From: Ctena decussata
Taxonomy: Eukaryota > Mollusca > Bivalvia > Lucinida > Lucinidae
DNA: 64,000 bases
Assembly: GCA_963989385.1 (NCBI GenBank)
Contig: OZ022511.1
Coordinates: 26,406,503-26,470,502 of the forward strand
Reading direction: 5' to 3'
Position 1 is the stretch's first letter; the number at the start of each line of letters is the position of its first letter. The notes beneath the pieces were generated by a model, which was not told where the DNA came from, did not search any database, and was given only the letters and a program-made list of their open reading frames with translations. Positions 14,414 through 26,480 of this stretch are shown piece by piece. The position numbers and the translations under genes are program-made.

Positions 14414-15162
14414 TAAGCAGTGTCCCTTAATTCATTCCCATGGTAAGTGTAAGATGTTTTGGCAACAAACACTTTCAGCCGAAGCTAGAATGCAGCTTGG
14501 GGTATGCTAAGACTTATGAAAAATTGGCATAGGTATAAAATTAATGCAACGCAACTGTACTATTATAATAACTGAAATCAATAGCAACATTTATTGTACC
14601 TTTTTGTTTTCTATTTCCGGTTTCAAAACGAACAACATAAAATCCGCTCAGTCAAGTCTATAACATATCTTTTATTATTAAATTATGTGTCAAAGTGGTA
14701 TAGAGTATGAAACAATCATAAGTTGACAAAATCATAAGTTAACAAACTGGTCGCGGTTTTTATAACTTATTATTTTTCTACACTCTTTATCACTTGTTAA
14801 TTGACCGAATTTTCTTATCGGTTTAGGAAAAGTATCCTACGTTACAAATGTATTGCATGCAACTTAAATGTAATGCTACAGTTTACTTAGTAGTTAACCC
14901 AATCATGGTTAATAACGTTGACTTCCTCTATTATTGCACGCCAGTGAGTCCGGCGTTAGACTCAATAATGGGCCCGAAATTAAACTATTTGTTTTAGTCG
15001 GTTGGGACGGAGCTTGTCTTGTCTGTTGCAAGGCAATTATTGGTACAACTAGTGGTTTTCTTTTGCTTGTATTTTCGTGCTTTTCATCACCAAAGGAATC
15101 TCCAGTTGTTTCTTTCTACGGCGGGGGATACAAGTAAAATACATTAGAAGATCATATTGTCC

Positions 15163-18125
15163 AACATTTAAGCATCTCAGAATGATTTTTCCTTATAACA
15201 GGGGCATGTATTTTTGACTACTTACTGTAAAACACCTATATTTGGCGGTTACCGGAGTTTGGCGATATAGGCGGTTAAGACAAAGGTCGCTTAAATATAA
15301 ATCCGCCAATATTTGATTTTCAATAAACTTACGTAGGTACAGCCCAACCGAGGCTCAGATAAAAGGAGGAGCTGATGACTATTTGAGATATTTTCTATAA
15401 CGTTCTCTGAAACTATACATTGTGGCATCCCATCAGAATCGCCTCATCTCGCCTCGTTGAGGCAATTCTAACAGATACCAGAATGTACAGCTTGATAGAA
15501 GAATAAAAATAAATGTTTCATTTTTTTTTTTTTCAAATTTTCTTTACAATCTGAAGCCATGGTATATCATGAACACCAAAATTAAAATGCGTCATTATGT
15601 CATTTCAGTTAAACCGCTTTGACACCGCAGAAATTAAGTGTTTTACAGTAATATAAAGCATCTTGCATGATTGTATATTAAGTTTGCTAAAACAATTCGC
15701 TACGATGGACAAGTATGTCATAAAAGTCGACATCATGAAAATCCTTTAAACGACTTCTTCTCTTGTAAGGCTGCTTTGATTTCAACCAAATTTGGCACGG
15801 AGCATTTTTGCATCAGTGTCTCTTAAGATTGCAAGACAAACGAAACAAACATCCGCTGCGACGAACAAAGTAAAACGATAAGCAATGATCAGAAACTAAT
15901 GCAATCAGAACCCATGAAAGTTTACGAAAGACACGGTAAACAGATTGAACAGTTCTTTCCAAAACAGGTGTTCATTAAGCTACCTCTAGTATAAACATCA
16001 ATAACATCTATTTTAACCTTTTTCTGTTTTATATTACAATATAAAAGAGAAAGAAATTTATGTAGCTATGCAGATGACCAAATTGCCAGAAGACCACAGA
16101 CAAGTAGACACAAGAATAAGTTGAATTAAGGAAACTCAACAGAAGTAATGATGGTTTCCTCAATCATCAATGACTCATTACAGATTATATTACGATTAAG
16201 ACTTATGTTGAATCAAAGATCAGGACTCGAAGGGTCTCTCGGCTGCCATCGTGAAAATCTTGAATATTATCGGACCTTTTTGAAATGTAGTGCAACAGAC
16301 TTTGTTGTCATGAATTGGTTGATTGATTTTAGCAAATACGGTAAAAAGCATCAGTGTTTAGTGCCTCTCAAATCTTCAAAACTTTTCTGCTTCAGTGAAT
16401 ATGTATGTCACAATGATCGATGATCTTTAGATGATTGATTTTCTGCAAATTTGGCATGTAACTTAAAAATGACATACAAATTTCCTGATTCGAATGTACA
16501 CCTAAATTTCTTTGCCAAGCATCAATTGCCACTTTATGCTCAAACAGCCATTCAGATTCGCTTAGATTTCTTGGTTCTAGACTATTTTAGTCCAAATTTA
16601 GTCCACAACATTCAAGAAAAGAATGTGAACTTTTAATGACGTCCATACAGAGTTAAAATGTAGTTTCAGAAGCCTATTTCACGGAGCTTAGCAGGATAAA
16701 TAAAAATCTCAAAAAGTTTCTCCGAGAGCAGAGAACACATTCAACGAAAGGGAAATCGGCCATACTTTTAAGTTTCGGCTATTCAAGCCTCATCATTAAC
16801 TCTGACATTATCTGGTGATGAAAGCCAGAGAAAGGAATTCTGTAATTTCTTGATTTTAATAAGGCAGTCATTTCAAAGACCGATTACTTTCAAAAAGGGG
16901 TCCAAATGATTTAAAAGCGATGTTGTAGAATGAAAGTCTAAACCAGTTAAAGAATTCTGATTTCTCAGAATATGTCCTCTCATCTCAAAGGTCAAAAATA
17001 AAATATAATCTGCACTATGGACGATGCACGGGGAGACGTTTTACAGCAGCCACACGGCACAACACCAGCTGCAGTGAAGTGAAATTAAAATCTTACAGAT
17101 TTTCCTTAACAGCAGAGAACACACTCAAAGAAAGTATATTTCGGCTATTAAAGTATTAATGTGACTCGATGCGCTTGCAAAATGATTAAGCTGAGAAATA
17201 TAAAAAAATTGTTGTGGCGATGCGAATGAAGCATCACATCTACAGCGGAAAGTATATTATCTCAAAGTCAAATTCATACAGCTATAAATTTAAGATTAGT
17301 TGACGCCTTTAGCTAGAAAAAAAACATGAATTCGAAACCATTTACAGATAAAAGAAAAACCAAAAATATTAAACAAGTCATCTTAATATCGACAAGCAGA
17401 GCTAAACGCTTTAATAACGGCTTTACCTGTTTTAGACTGATAAAGAATAAGGTAAAGGAAAGAAGTGCCTTTCAAAGGACAGCAACAAGACTACTGGGAT
17501 CTTTTATACACCTTATTTATGCTTTATAATATTGTGATAAACAATCGCATATTAATTTTCAAATATCCATTTTGCAATCTAAAGTTAACGTAAGCAATAA
17601 CATTAATCGAAAACTGGACTTACAATAATACAAAAGTTTCATTTTACAATTTTTGCCATTTTATTTATTTCTAGGGCAGCTATGTTACTGAAGAAAGACC
17701 TGTGTTAAATTTTCAGTAGTCGAGCTGGCGGAAGATACCCCGGAAGTACCAGAATGCAGATCATAATTATCCAACCAATGACACGAAGATACAAAAGTAT
17801 ACAAATACTTACAGAATTTAAACAATTCTCTCTGATCAAAAATAAATGTGGCCGTTCAAAGTTTAGTTCGACGAACACGCCTTTTTGGATTTAAATTCTA
17901 AACTGACGCTATGTTTCAAAGGTTTGTAAACATATACAATGGGCAGTTCTCGGTAGGTAATGGAACATTTTACCAATGCAGTTCACGAGACAGAACAGGT
18001 ATGACACCCCTTTATATTAAAAATTCGCAAGCGCAAACATCTTCTGCCGCGCCAATCCCCTGACCAGAACAGAACATGAGAACTACGCGCAAAGTTTCTT
18101 ATTGTCGTTAATATCTTATACTTTT
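15163..18125 (+). repeat. Segmental duplication block B, copy 1
   Basis: The block aligns with 46490-52955; the shared start is the sequence around TTTTTCCTTATAACA and the TTTGGCGGTT motif. No convincing coding exon. It contains an inverted fragment of the dispersed repeat described at 37501-39330 (about 16950-17150). It supplies the empty sites for the copy-2 insertions at 47319, 48345 and 49501. Confidence 0.8.
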
Positions 18126-18127
18126 AT

Positions 18128-20515
18128 AGCGAACACACGAAGTATGTTCGCTTTACAGTATCAGTTTTGGTCCTATATACTTAGACAGATAAAATGTGTG
18201 GTAACGATCATGGTTGCGGCCATCTTGGAGAACCGGAAGTTCAAAAGTTATCGCGAGATTAGTCACGAACCAAGTGCTCTTATCGAATTTTTACGAGTCA
18301 AAAATCATTTTTGCAATCACTCTATATTGGAAATGTACATTAAATATTTCTCTCTACAATATTTCACGTGTTTGTTAGATATCTTTGTAAAAAGAATAGC
18401 TCAAACTGTTAACATTTTTCGTTTGAGGTGTCGTCTGCTCAGGACCGGAACTTAGTCTAGACCGGAACTGAGTTCCTAGGTAAAACCCCGTACCGTAGCC
18501 CGTCATGTGAATTGGGAATGACGGCGCACCCGAGACCGCTCCAGGGAGCCCACCTACGTTAGAACGGAGCAGGAATGGTGGGTTTGGCTGGTGTTAACAA
18601 ACATTTTGATGAAAAAGTTGATTTTTACGACTTGTTTTAGTAAAATAATAATGACACAGCCTTAACATCTATATTTTAGCCCATTTCAATTATCTTTGGA
18701 ACTGAATAAATAACAATCAGATACAAAAAAGAGTTCTTTGATTTGCTAGTCAAAGCAACCATCATGAGTACAATTTTAAACACCATATAATTTAATACTC
18801 AGAATTACACTAATCATCTGAAGTGTCTCTCAGCTGCTGAATATAAGGTTTGCAGAGAGGGCAGCAGGATTGACTTCCGATAATATTATTTTGAAGACGG
18901 TTGAATCCCTGCCTCTTAATGGTGCAGGTCGCTGAGGAAAGTGTGGACTTCTAGATGATTAGTGCACCCCGCCAAAGCAGCTTAATATTGTAACAGCAGA
19001 CCATAAGGGCACCTTAGGAAGGCGAGCCTACATATGTTTCCGTTCTATCTGCATACCGAACAAGTCTGCTGCGGTTCTTTCTTAACGGGCACTGCGGTTC
19101 TTCTTCGACATTTAAATTCAGACTCTAAACGATACTAGCGTGACGTTCAAGCCCGTCTTAATGATTGCAAACCAGCATTAAACCCTATAAGGTGCTTTTT
19201 CTTTCCTTTTTTTTTTCATTTCTTTTCTTTCTTTTTTTTCTTCAATTTTTTTCTTTATTCTTTCTTTTCTACTATGCATTACTCCAGTGCACAGTGCATG
19301 ATCCCCTTTCTGATGCCCTTTCTGCACAATGAGACTCATGTTGCCCATGGGTATTGTCAGCTTAGCAACGTCTTTAATCAAATCAAATCAGTTAACTGTT
19401 CTTAATTCCAGTTACAGGACTGACAACAAGTACAGTACAAAACATACAATACATAAAAACATTCGGTACATGCAAGTGATGTATTTTCTGACCATGACAG
19501 TGTATGGCTTACCTACTACATATAATGTTAAAGTTAAACATCTCCAGAGGAAGCAATTCAGCCATCCCCTCCAACTCAAGACCAGCTCCCTAAGAAAAGA
19601 ATTTGCTGCCATTCATTGGAGCAAACGCTCTCCCCCCATAGAAGACCCACCTGGAAGGGATATGCCTCCCGAAGAAGCAAAAAAGAAATCATAAAGGCTG
19701 TCTATTTTTGTACAAGTGGCGAAAAATATGAAGGTGCACCACAGTTAGTTGCACCTGTAGTAGGAGGACAAAAATTTGTAAAGAAAATTTCGTCGAACGC
19801 CCCGACCGGGGATCGATCTCACAACCCCAAGATTATAAAGCGAGCACACAGTCACTAGGTTAAAAGGTCCGGACCAGTTAGACTGGTCACTTATACACTC
19901 TAAATACTTATATATATATTGGCCATACTACTACACTCCTCCATCCTACCAAAGAGCATTTGTATCAAATGTTTAGGAAATGAAATAATTATAATCCAGA
20001 TCGGGTGTTTTTTCACACCTTAACTGTTAAAGTATCTGAATGATAACACCCTCAGGGAAAGCATTTGGCAAACCCAGACTCTGTGACTTCAAAACTGGGG
20101 CCAACACCCAAAGGAAAGAATTTGCTCCCTTTAGAGCAAATTTCCTCCCTTCAGAGTGGACCCCCCCCCCCCATACACACACACACTTACACATAAAAAG
20201 GCCATACTGCGAACTTGAGTGCCAATGTAAACATGCAAGAAGACACAAAAGTTGACTCCCCTTTGTAAAAATGGCAGAAACTTGCACACACAGCTATAGT
20301 TGCCTTACTTTATTGCACCATGGATGTCACAAGAGCTGCACTGGTCTCTCAAGGATGTCACCATTACCATTATAGCATAAGATATAGTTTGCTAATCCAG
20401 GTGAGTGCCACTCGGGCCAATTTTAACCAGACTACAATGACGGGTAGCACTTCACTCCCATCAAAGATCTTCAAGGACTGTAAAGAGTGTGTTCGCACAA
20501 AGGCATTGCCTTAAT
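18128..20515. other. Copy-1-only stretch, no gene recognised
   Basis: Absent from copy 2, where the backbone passes straight from about 52955. It starts with a hairpin AGCGAACA...TGTTCGCT. It holds a pyrimidine-rich tract (19196-19272), a possible tRNA-like SINE head (19795-19890), a C12 run near 20160, and a segment (about 20085-20160) similar to 30415-30480. Small open frames have no recognisable product. Confidence 0.45.
19795..19890 (-). repeat. Possible degenerate tRNA-like SINE head
   Basis: On the minus strand a B-box-like GATCGATCCCCGG follows a weak A-box-like TTAACCTAGTGAC at about the right distance. It cannot be folded into an intact cloverleaf by eye. Kept as a weak call. Confidence 0.3.
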
Positions 20516-20918
20516 TTCATATTATTCTTTTATTAGTTTAAGATGCTATTGTTTTGTAAATGTATCCACTGTCACATCTTTGTTCTTCCAGTGTATTCCT
20601 TCCCTCTAAGCCTAGAAAATAATAATAATAATAAAAAATTAGATGAACTTAGAAATGAACTAAAAGATTAATCAATCTTATTTTAGAAAGAAAATTCTGT
20701 AAGAGGCTGTATTCAAAGCCACTGAGAAGCATTTCGAGGACTTACTTTACACGTAGCTTCAGATAGATATTAAGGTTCTTTTTCTTTCAAGTACACAATG
20801 TATAATGAAAATTAACCAGTATATTGGGGATGCCACGCTCCTCCAGTTTATAATTCGAAAAATAAAATAATAAACATATATGTACCTTTTCGTAATGGTA
20901 ACTGCGAGTTACACCATA

Positions 20919-21877
20919 TTATATGATTGGTGTACCTTTTCGTATAATTAGCTGCCATATACCAAAGCCCATCCCTGTTACAATGATAAGTCCGGCTATA
21001 GAAGCAAAAACAGCTATATTTATTGTGTTTTCGAAAAAACCCACATCATTTCGAATGTCTTCCCTTAGGGTCAGTTTCGTCGTTGACATCGATGCTACAG
21101 AATTGTCAACAGAAGCAGAATGGTCTGACGACGGCTGATGCGCACTGTTTGTCGTTAGTTCTAAATTAGTCTCAAGTGACGACACTGATTGCGGCATGGA
21201 TGTTTTAGCCAATGTCAATAACGTCAGTGAGATAAGTGTTTTTGTATTTATGATAGGTGTATTTGGTGACCTATATGTTGAATCTACAGAAGTTGGGGTC
21301 TTGAAAGTCGATGTCGCCGATCGTTGGGTCACTAGTGAGGTTGCTAATGCCGGCGCTTTCGCTATGGTTGATGTTTCTAAAGCTGACGTTATCATCATTG
21401 ACATTAATAAGGATTCTGTCGGAAATTTTGAAGTCCTTGGTGGTGTTAATGCTGTTATTGATAAATTAAAGGGTGTTGTTTTGGCTGAAGCATATTTAAT
21501 AAGGTTCTTGGTCGTAGATATTGATGTATTTATTGAAGTTTGTGTTATGCTTGGTGTCATATGAACTGGAAACGGGGAAGTTGAAGAAACAGGTGGCTTT
21601 ATCGTGTTTGTAAAAATCGTTGATACTGCTTTCGAAGTTGAAGCCATTTTAGATCGTCTTGTAATCACTGATGAAAATGGTGGTGTTTTCCAATTTGATG
21701 TTGACAACTGCGATGATGGTGGCGCGGTTGCCATACTTGCTGTAGACGAGTTTGTTGGTGTCTTGGGTACTTGTGTTATTTCCATTGACGAAAACAACAT
21801 GGTCGGAGACGTATCTCTCGCTTTTATTGTTGTGTGCAAAGTTGTTATTGTAGTCCTTCTTGTTGTTGTTGTGTCAC
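20919..21877 (-). CDS. Copy 1 terminal exon: Ser/Thr-rich mucin-like stalk, transmembrane helix, short tail
   Basis: Large 3' exon of about 319 codons. The favoured acceptor is GAATTCAG|GTGAC, behind a T-rich tract and phase 1, which fits the phase-1 donors upstream. About 280 residues are low complexity with roughly 40% Ser+Thr plus Pro (runs such as DTTTTRRTTITT) and few charged residues, as expected of an O-glycosylated stalk. N-glycosylation sequons occur (NSS, NLS). A conserved charged patch TLREDIRNDVGFFENT precedes one hydrophobic helix (IAVFASIAGLIIVTGMGFGIWQLII). The end is RKGTPII and a TAA stop. The protein is inferred to be type I, extracellular side N-terminal. Copy 2 (54224-55173) differs by in-frame indels only, which supports selection on the reading frame. 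No start codon lies in this exon. A donor-like site near the end (20936/20935) could redirect the tail. Confidence 0.8.
20934..20942 (-). other. Donor-like splice site inside the TM exon of copy 1
   Basis: The minus strand reads CGAAAAG|GTACAC just after the transmembrane helix, giving a phase-1 donor (CGA AAA G|GT) seven codons before the stop (the split GGT codon plus T-P-I-I). The same string recurs at 54239-54247 in copy 2. A second TACGAAAAGGTACA lies about 50 bp further on, past the stop codon, in both copies. Use of either site would replace or extend the tail with a cytoplasmic exon. No such exon was recognised in the window, so this stays a prediction. Confidence 0.35.
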
Positions 21878-24800
21878 CTGAATTCAAAAACTAAAAAATA
21901 ATATTTCGTAAACATTATGCTAGCGGCAGTGCGCATATTTATGCACCTATGTCTGTCTAAAGAAGAGCTACTAGTCAACGGGATGTATTTGTGAGCAGTA
22001 AGCTAAACATCTGAACTAAGTCAAACATGGTATTGAAATCTAAATTCGCATCTAAAAAGCATTACGATTATTAACTTTGAATTTTTCGTTTAACTGGGAA
22101 AGGAATAAATTGTCAAGCTTTAGCAGTTTTTTTATATTTGTAAAATTCTTATACACACAAGCCTGCGTCACAAGCAAGTGTGTTAACTGAAATAGCACGT
22201 AGGCAGAAGAAAATCCCGATATACGTACGAAAATTATCATTATATCGGGATTACTAGGTCAACATAAATGCTCCAAAGTGCACGATTGCAGTAATTATTC
22301 ACTGTGTCCTTAGCAAACGCCACACGTTTCTTCAAAATTAGTGCACGTGCTTTGAAAGATAACTAGTTTAGGGGAAGAACTAAATGAGCAATGTGCTTTC
22401 GTTCTAATCCTAAAATCATGTTGTACTGTATATACATGTTGTGAAAAACTGAAATAAATATGTTTAAACCAAAGATAACTAGTTAACTGGTTTTTAGGAG
22501 AATTTAAAAATTTATAACGTTAAAGGTATTTGTTACAATATTTACGTAATTGCAACAAAGTACATGGTGGATTACCTAATCACATTTAACAGCGTTGTAT
22601 CCCTCCTCAACTGCACGTCAGTGGTCCTGCCTCGGACTAATATAAACGTATCCATACCACGTTTATTGCGACAGACGTGCGTGTTTCTGTATCTAAATTC
22701 TTTACAGTGTCGCTTACCCACATTAGTTTGAAAGAAAAGAGTTGATGCGCAGGTCTCGGCAGGCAACGAGCATTCCTCTCCGAGCCACACTTACTATTTC
22801 CGCAGGATACAAGAGCTGCAGATCAGCTAAGAGACGCCAATGTATCAACTCGCGACCGCAGGTGTACCCCATCGAGCCACCTCTTCAACTGCACGTCGGT
22901 GTTCCTGCCTCAGACTAAATGACGGGACCCTCATACACATTTTACAAATGGAATCTCTTACGGAAAGTTGGCGCGTGACCAACAATGTCTTTGGTCTATT
23001 CATCTAAGCGTCGAACTAATGGTTTCGTTTCCCACCGGCTTCGGATTGCAAACAGTCGTAAATTTTGGTTTATCACAGTCATCTGATGACTATATGTGTA
23101 ACGTATCATTGATGAGTAAAAAGGCATCTACGCAGACCGAATGTTGATGTTCACTATTTTAAAGCCCTACTGGCCTAAGCTACTTGACGTCTAATGCGGA
23201 AAATTCTGATGCGAATCCTGTTTATTGTGTGCTTGACATTGTTGTTAACTGTATAGCTGTCCGTTTCTTTTTTCGTGGTTTGAAATATAAAATAGGTAAA
23301 AGTGTTGCTATGTATGTTTTATGTACTACGCATGGCTTTTGTTATCGATGAGTTGTTTGTTTGTCAATAATGTGGATGGTGAAAATTGATTTAATTATAT
23401 TACTACTGTACATATTTTTAATGAAACTTTGCCTACTTGATTATTACCAACAATAACCCATGCGAGGAAAATCAGATGTTTCTGATCTAAACAAAAAAAT
23501 AAGGCAGTACTTCTGTTGCGGTTCCTTGGTGTTACATTGTGCTATGTCTGCTTGTGTACGTTCTTTTGCGGTTTGGTCACCTTTTTTGCTACCCATGGCA
23601 ATCTGATTTTGTTTTATTTTGTTTTGTAAGTTAAAAATAAAATAGATACAAATAAAGTTTGATGCTGTTTTTGATTAGGGTCGCTGAATGACCACCTGTT
23701 TTGGAAAGAGCTGCTCATTCAGTTTACATTGCGTGTCTTTAGGGAATTGTGTCAATTTTTCCGTGTGTGTGTGTACTTCTTTCCCTATTGATTTTGATCA
23801 TCGCCTATCTTTTTACTTTACAATATTAGTTTATGTGGTATTCAAAAACCGTGTTTCATTTACCAATTTCTATGTGTTTGAAATGTGTTCACTCACTGTC
23901 TGGTATATAAAAGACATTAGCAGAAATGACAATCACGTGAAAAGATTTTTTTCTATTTTTTTCCATCATAGAGACTAAATGTCCATGTACAGGATGTACA
24001 TTACAAATAGGCTGTTTAACATCTGCGGTTTAAAAAAAAAGGACCAACGAAGCGTAACTTCAAAGATTAGTGTCATGTTTTAGCATAGATAATCTGAAGT
24101 GTTTTTTGTTTTGTTTTTTTCATTTAAAAGTCAACAGAATCTGAATTTTATTGCATGAGTTGATGTTTGTAATATATGATGGTTTGCAAAATGTCGTGAA
24201 AATTTATTCAGTAGTATTGAAATTTAATCCTTCCATATTTGGCAAATATGTATGTACAATTCTCCTGTGTTGGAGATTTGTGTTTCTTACATACGAGACA
24301 GAGTTCGTTCTATTTTTAGCGGTGCTGGAAAATTCTGTCTTGCCCATGGGCTGGGACAGCTCACACGAGCTTTAATTCTGCGTATCACTACTTGTTCAAT
24401 GACATGCGATAAGCCAGGCTCGGCGATTCTATACTCTATGCATTAGTTGTTTTAAAAAGCAATGAATTTCCTCAAAGAAACCCATTCTTTATAAGTCCAC
24501 CATCTATTTATATCTCTTAAAATTGAAAAAAAAAGCTAGCATACTCCTAAATAGTCAATGTTTCACAATTACACTGTCGAGGGTGCCGCAATTTTTGAAG
24601 ACGTTACTAACTGACGTTTGAAATAACGTTGATGTTACATCACAATACTACTTACGTTCATGTACGTTCGCATGGAATAACAGTTACCCGTTCAATTTGA
24701 AATAATTGTTATCGTAGGTAAGAAAAATAATCAATCATTGGTGTCTGATGCGGACACGGAAATCCCAACCCTGTGTGAAGGGGCCGTGGCCTTTTAACAT

Positions 24801-25846
24801 ACGGGTGTCAGCCAATAAGTCCTGTAACTGATTGCATCTTAGGCAAATGATAATCAATGGCAAAGAAGAGGTTCATATTGCTCCAATGCGTCATCACATC
24901 TTTCTGGTCAACAATTTTCAGGAACGCCATGATCTTGACAGTGCCATTGCTAGGCAACGGTATAATACTACATGTACAAGAAGGCGCTCGGCGATGGCCT
25001 CTAGTCGTATGTAAGATCCCCCAGCCTTGTTCTAAACGCTTGTACATAATCTTAGTGCATCGTCACATCTTTCTAATCAAAACGTTTCAGGAACGCCATG
25101 ATCTTATAAATACCGTTGCTAGGCAACGGCAGAATACTAAAATAAAGGACGTGGCGGTGGCTTCTAGTCGTCTGTTTAAGACCCCCTTGCCTTGTGCTAA
25201 ACGCTTTTGTCTAATCGAAATTCTATTGGGAGGCACAAGAAATAACTTCTTTGTAAGTATATGGTACCAACATTGTGATATTATTGTCAGTCAAGATATT
25301 ATTAATCTTCAAAGTAAAAACACTTTGGTTATCGGGGAACTACAATAACATATTAAGTTAGTATTTCAAGAAGATTCGTTCATAATAGATGAAGCTTTTC
25401 CAAAAATGACATGTATTTGTACTCGCGAGATGTTGACAAGTGAAAAAAGAGTAACATAAAAAATGGATAACCTCTTTTAATATCATTTGTAACCTTCGAA
25501 AACAAGAGCCAAACGTGCAAACCTGGAAATTAGTTTAAATTTTGTAAAAATCTGCACAGCCACCCCATTTGTTTGATTATGTGAAAGGATAAATATCTCT
25601 TATTTAAGCTCTGAAATAAATAACAATTCCTTGAAAACACTTCTTATAATTCAAAAAGAATTATAAAACAGGCATGTACAAAATTTTATCCACCAAACTC
25701 TTGTAAAGGAGGTCGTTTTTGTCCATTTTTACGCCGGTAGCGCCTACGCCGTTGCATATAAAACTCTCACGTTTCTCAGAAAGGTATGTCACATGTAAGA
25801 TATTTAACACATATGTGTATATTATGCGTGGATTGTTTATAATGTT

Positions 25847-26480
25847 ATAATTTGATGATAATAGTTCAACTAACAAAACAGTTATGACGGCGCTTGCAGG
25901 ACTTCTTGAATGACCCTCGTATCGTTTTCTTGAATGACCCCCGTATCGTTTGCAAGAGTATCTCAGAAACGGATTTAAAGTCGAAAAAAAGATAAATATA
26001 ATAGTAATAATAACATAATATATATAATTTGATGATAATAGCTCAACTAACAAAACAGCCAGGCCGCGTAGCGCAATCGGTAGGGCACCTGACTCATAAG
26101 TCAGAGGTCCTGGGTTCGAAACCCGGTCTGGCCACATACTTTCGTTTCTCCTTCCGCTGATTCAAGAAGGGCAGTTGTCAGTTACTGGCGAAAGTATGAG
26201 CACTTAGTACTGGTTAACCGCTTAGGAGGTCTAAGCCTGCCCAGGAATAGTGTGGTTAGGTTAACTGACCGTCCCGACATGACCATAGTTGTTTACCGTG
26301 GACGTTAAGCACCAAATCAACAAAATCATCAACTAACAAAACAGTTATGACGGCGCTTGCAGGACTTGTTGAATGACCCTCGTGTCGTTTTCTTGAATGA
26401 CCCCCGTATCGCTTGCAAGAGTATCTCAGAAACGGATTTAAAGTCGCAAAAAAGATAATTATAATAGTAATAATAACAAC
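25847..26480 (+). repeat. Two-copy ~178-bp tandem repeat, second unit split by a SINE
   Basis: Unit 1 is 25847-26024. Unit 2 starts at 26025, is interrupted at 26058, and resumes after the SINE to about 26480. Both carry TTATGACGGCGCTTGCAGGA and GAATGACCCCCGTATCG. The minus-strand open frames across it are not conserved genes. Confidence 0.7.
26059..26328 (+). mobile_element. tRNA-headed SINE, copy 1
   Basis: The head (26059-26134) has an A box (TAGCGCAATCGG), an anticodon-arm-like CTGACTCATAAGTCAG and a B box (GGTTCGAAACC), closing with TCTGGCCA. The anticodon arm gives a 6-nt loop rather than 7, so it is not a functional tRNA. A ~150-bp unrelated body follows (GCGAAAGTATGAGCACTTAG, TTAACTGACCGTCCC). 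The target duplication TCAACTAACAAAACAG is at 26043-26058 and 26329-26344. Same family as 45650-45928. Expected transcription is by RNA polymerase III from the internal boxes. Confidence 0.82.

Larger units (their letters stand above)
4443..14557. mobile_element. Giant 10.1-kb foldback element with TA target duplication
   Basis: The left terminus CAGGTGCGTTGCATTAA and the right terminus (reverse complement CAGTTGCGTTGCATTAA) form long inverted repeats: left 4443 to about 5170, right about 12405-14557 with nested insertions. TA flanks both sides (4441-4442, 14558-14559). Joining the outer flanks recreates a sequence matching the related repeat at about 15965-16010, so the target site is recognisable. 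Inside the terminal repeats, each arm carries ~350-bp tandem units in opposite orientation (left about 5340-6420, right about 10600-12300), around a 4-kb centre. No transposase frame is seen. CAGK ends with TA duplication suggest Tc1/mariner-type mobilisation, but at this size it is atypical. Confidence 0.72.

Noticed and set aside
4443..14557. Maverick/Polinton or viral integration
   Set aside because: The size and inverted ends invited the idea, but no polymerase, integrase, ATPase or capsid frame is present and the interior is tandem repeats.
21196..21894. Plus-strand open frames opposite the Ser/Thr exon (also 54516-54956)
   Set aside because: They are antisense to a well-supported exon and arise because ACN/TCN codons read as open Val/Asp/Glu-rich frames on the other strand; no start context or splice support.
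26059..26134. tRNA-Met-like gene (CAT in anticodon position)
   Set aside because: The anticodon loop is one base short, the D-stem is mismatched, and the sequence continues into a body shared with 45650-45928, with target duplications around the whole unit: a SINE head.
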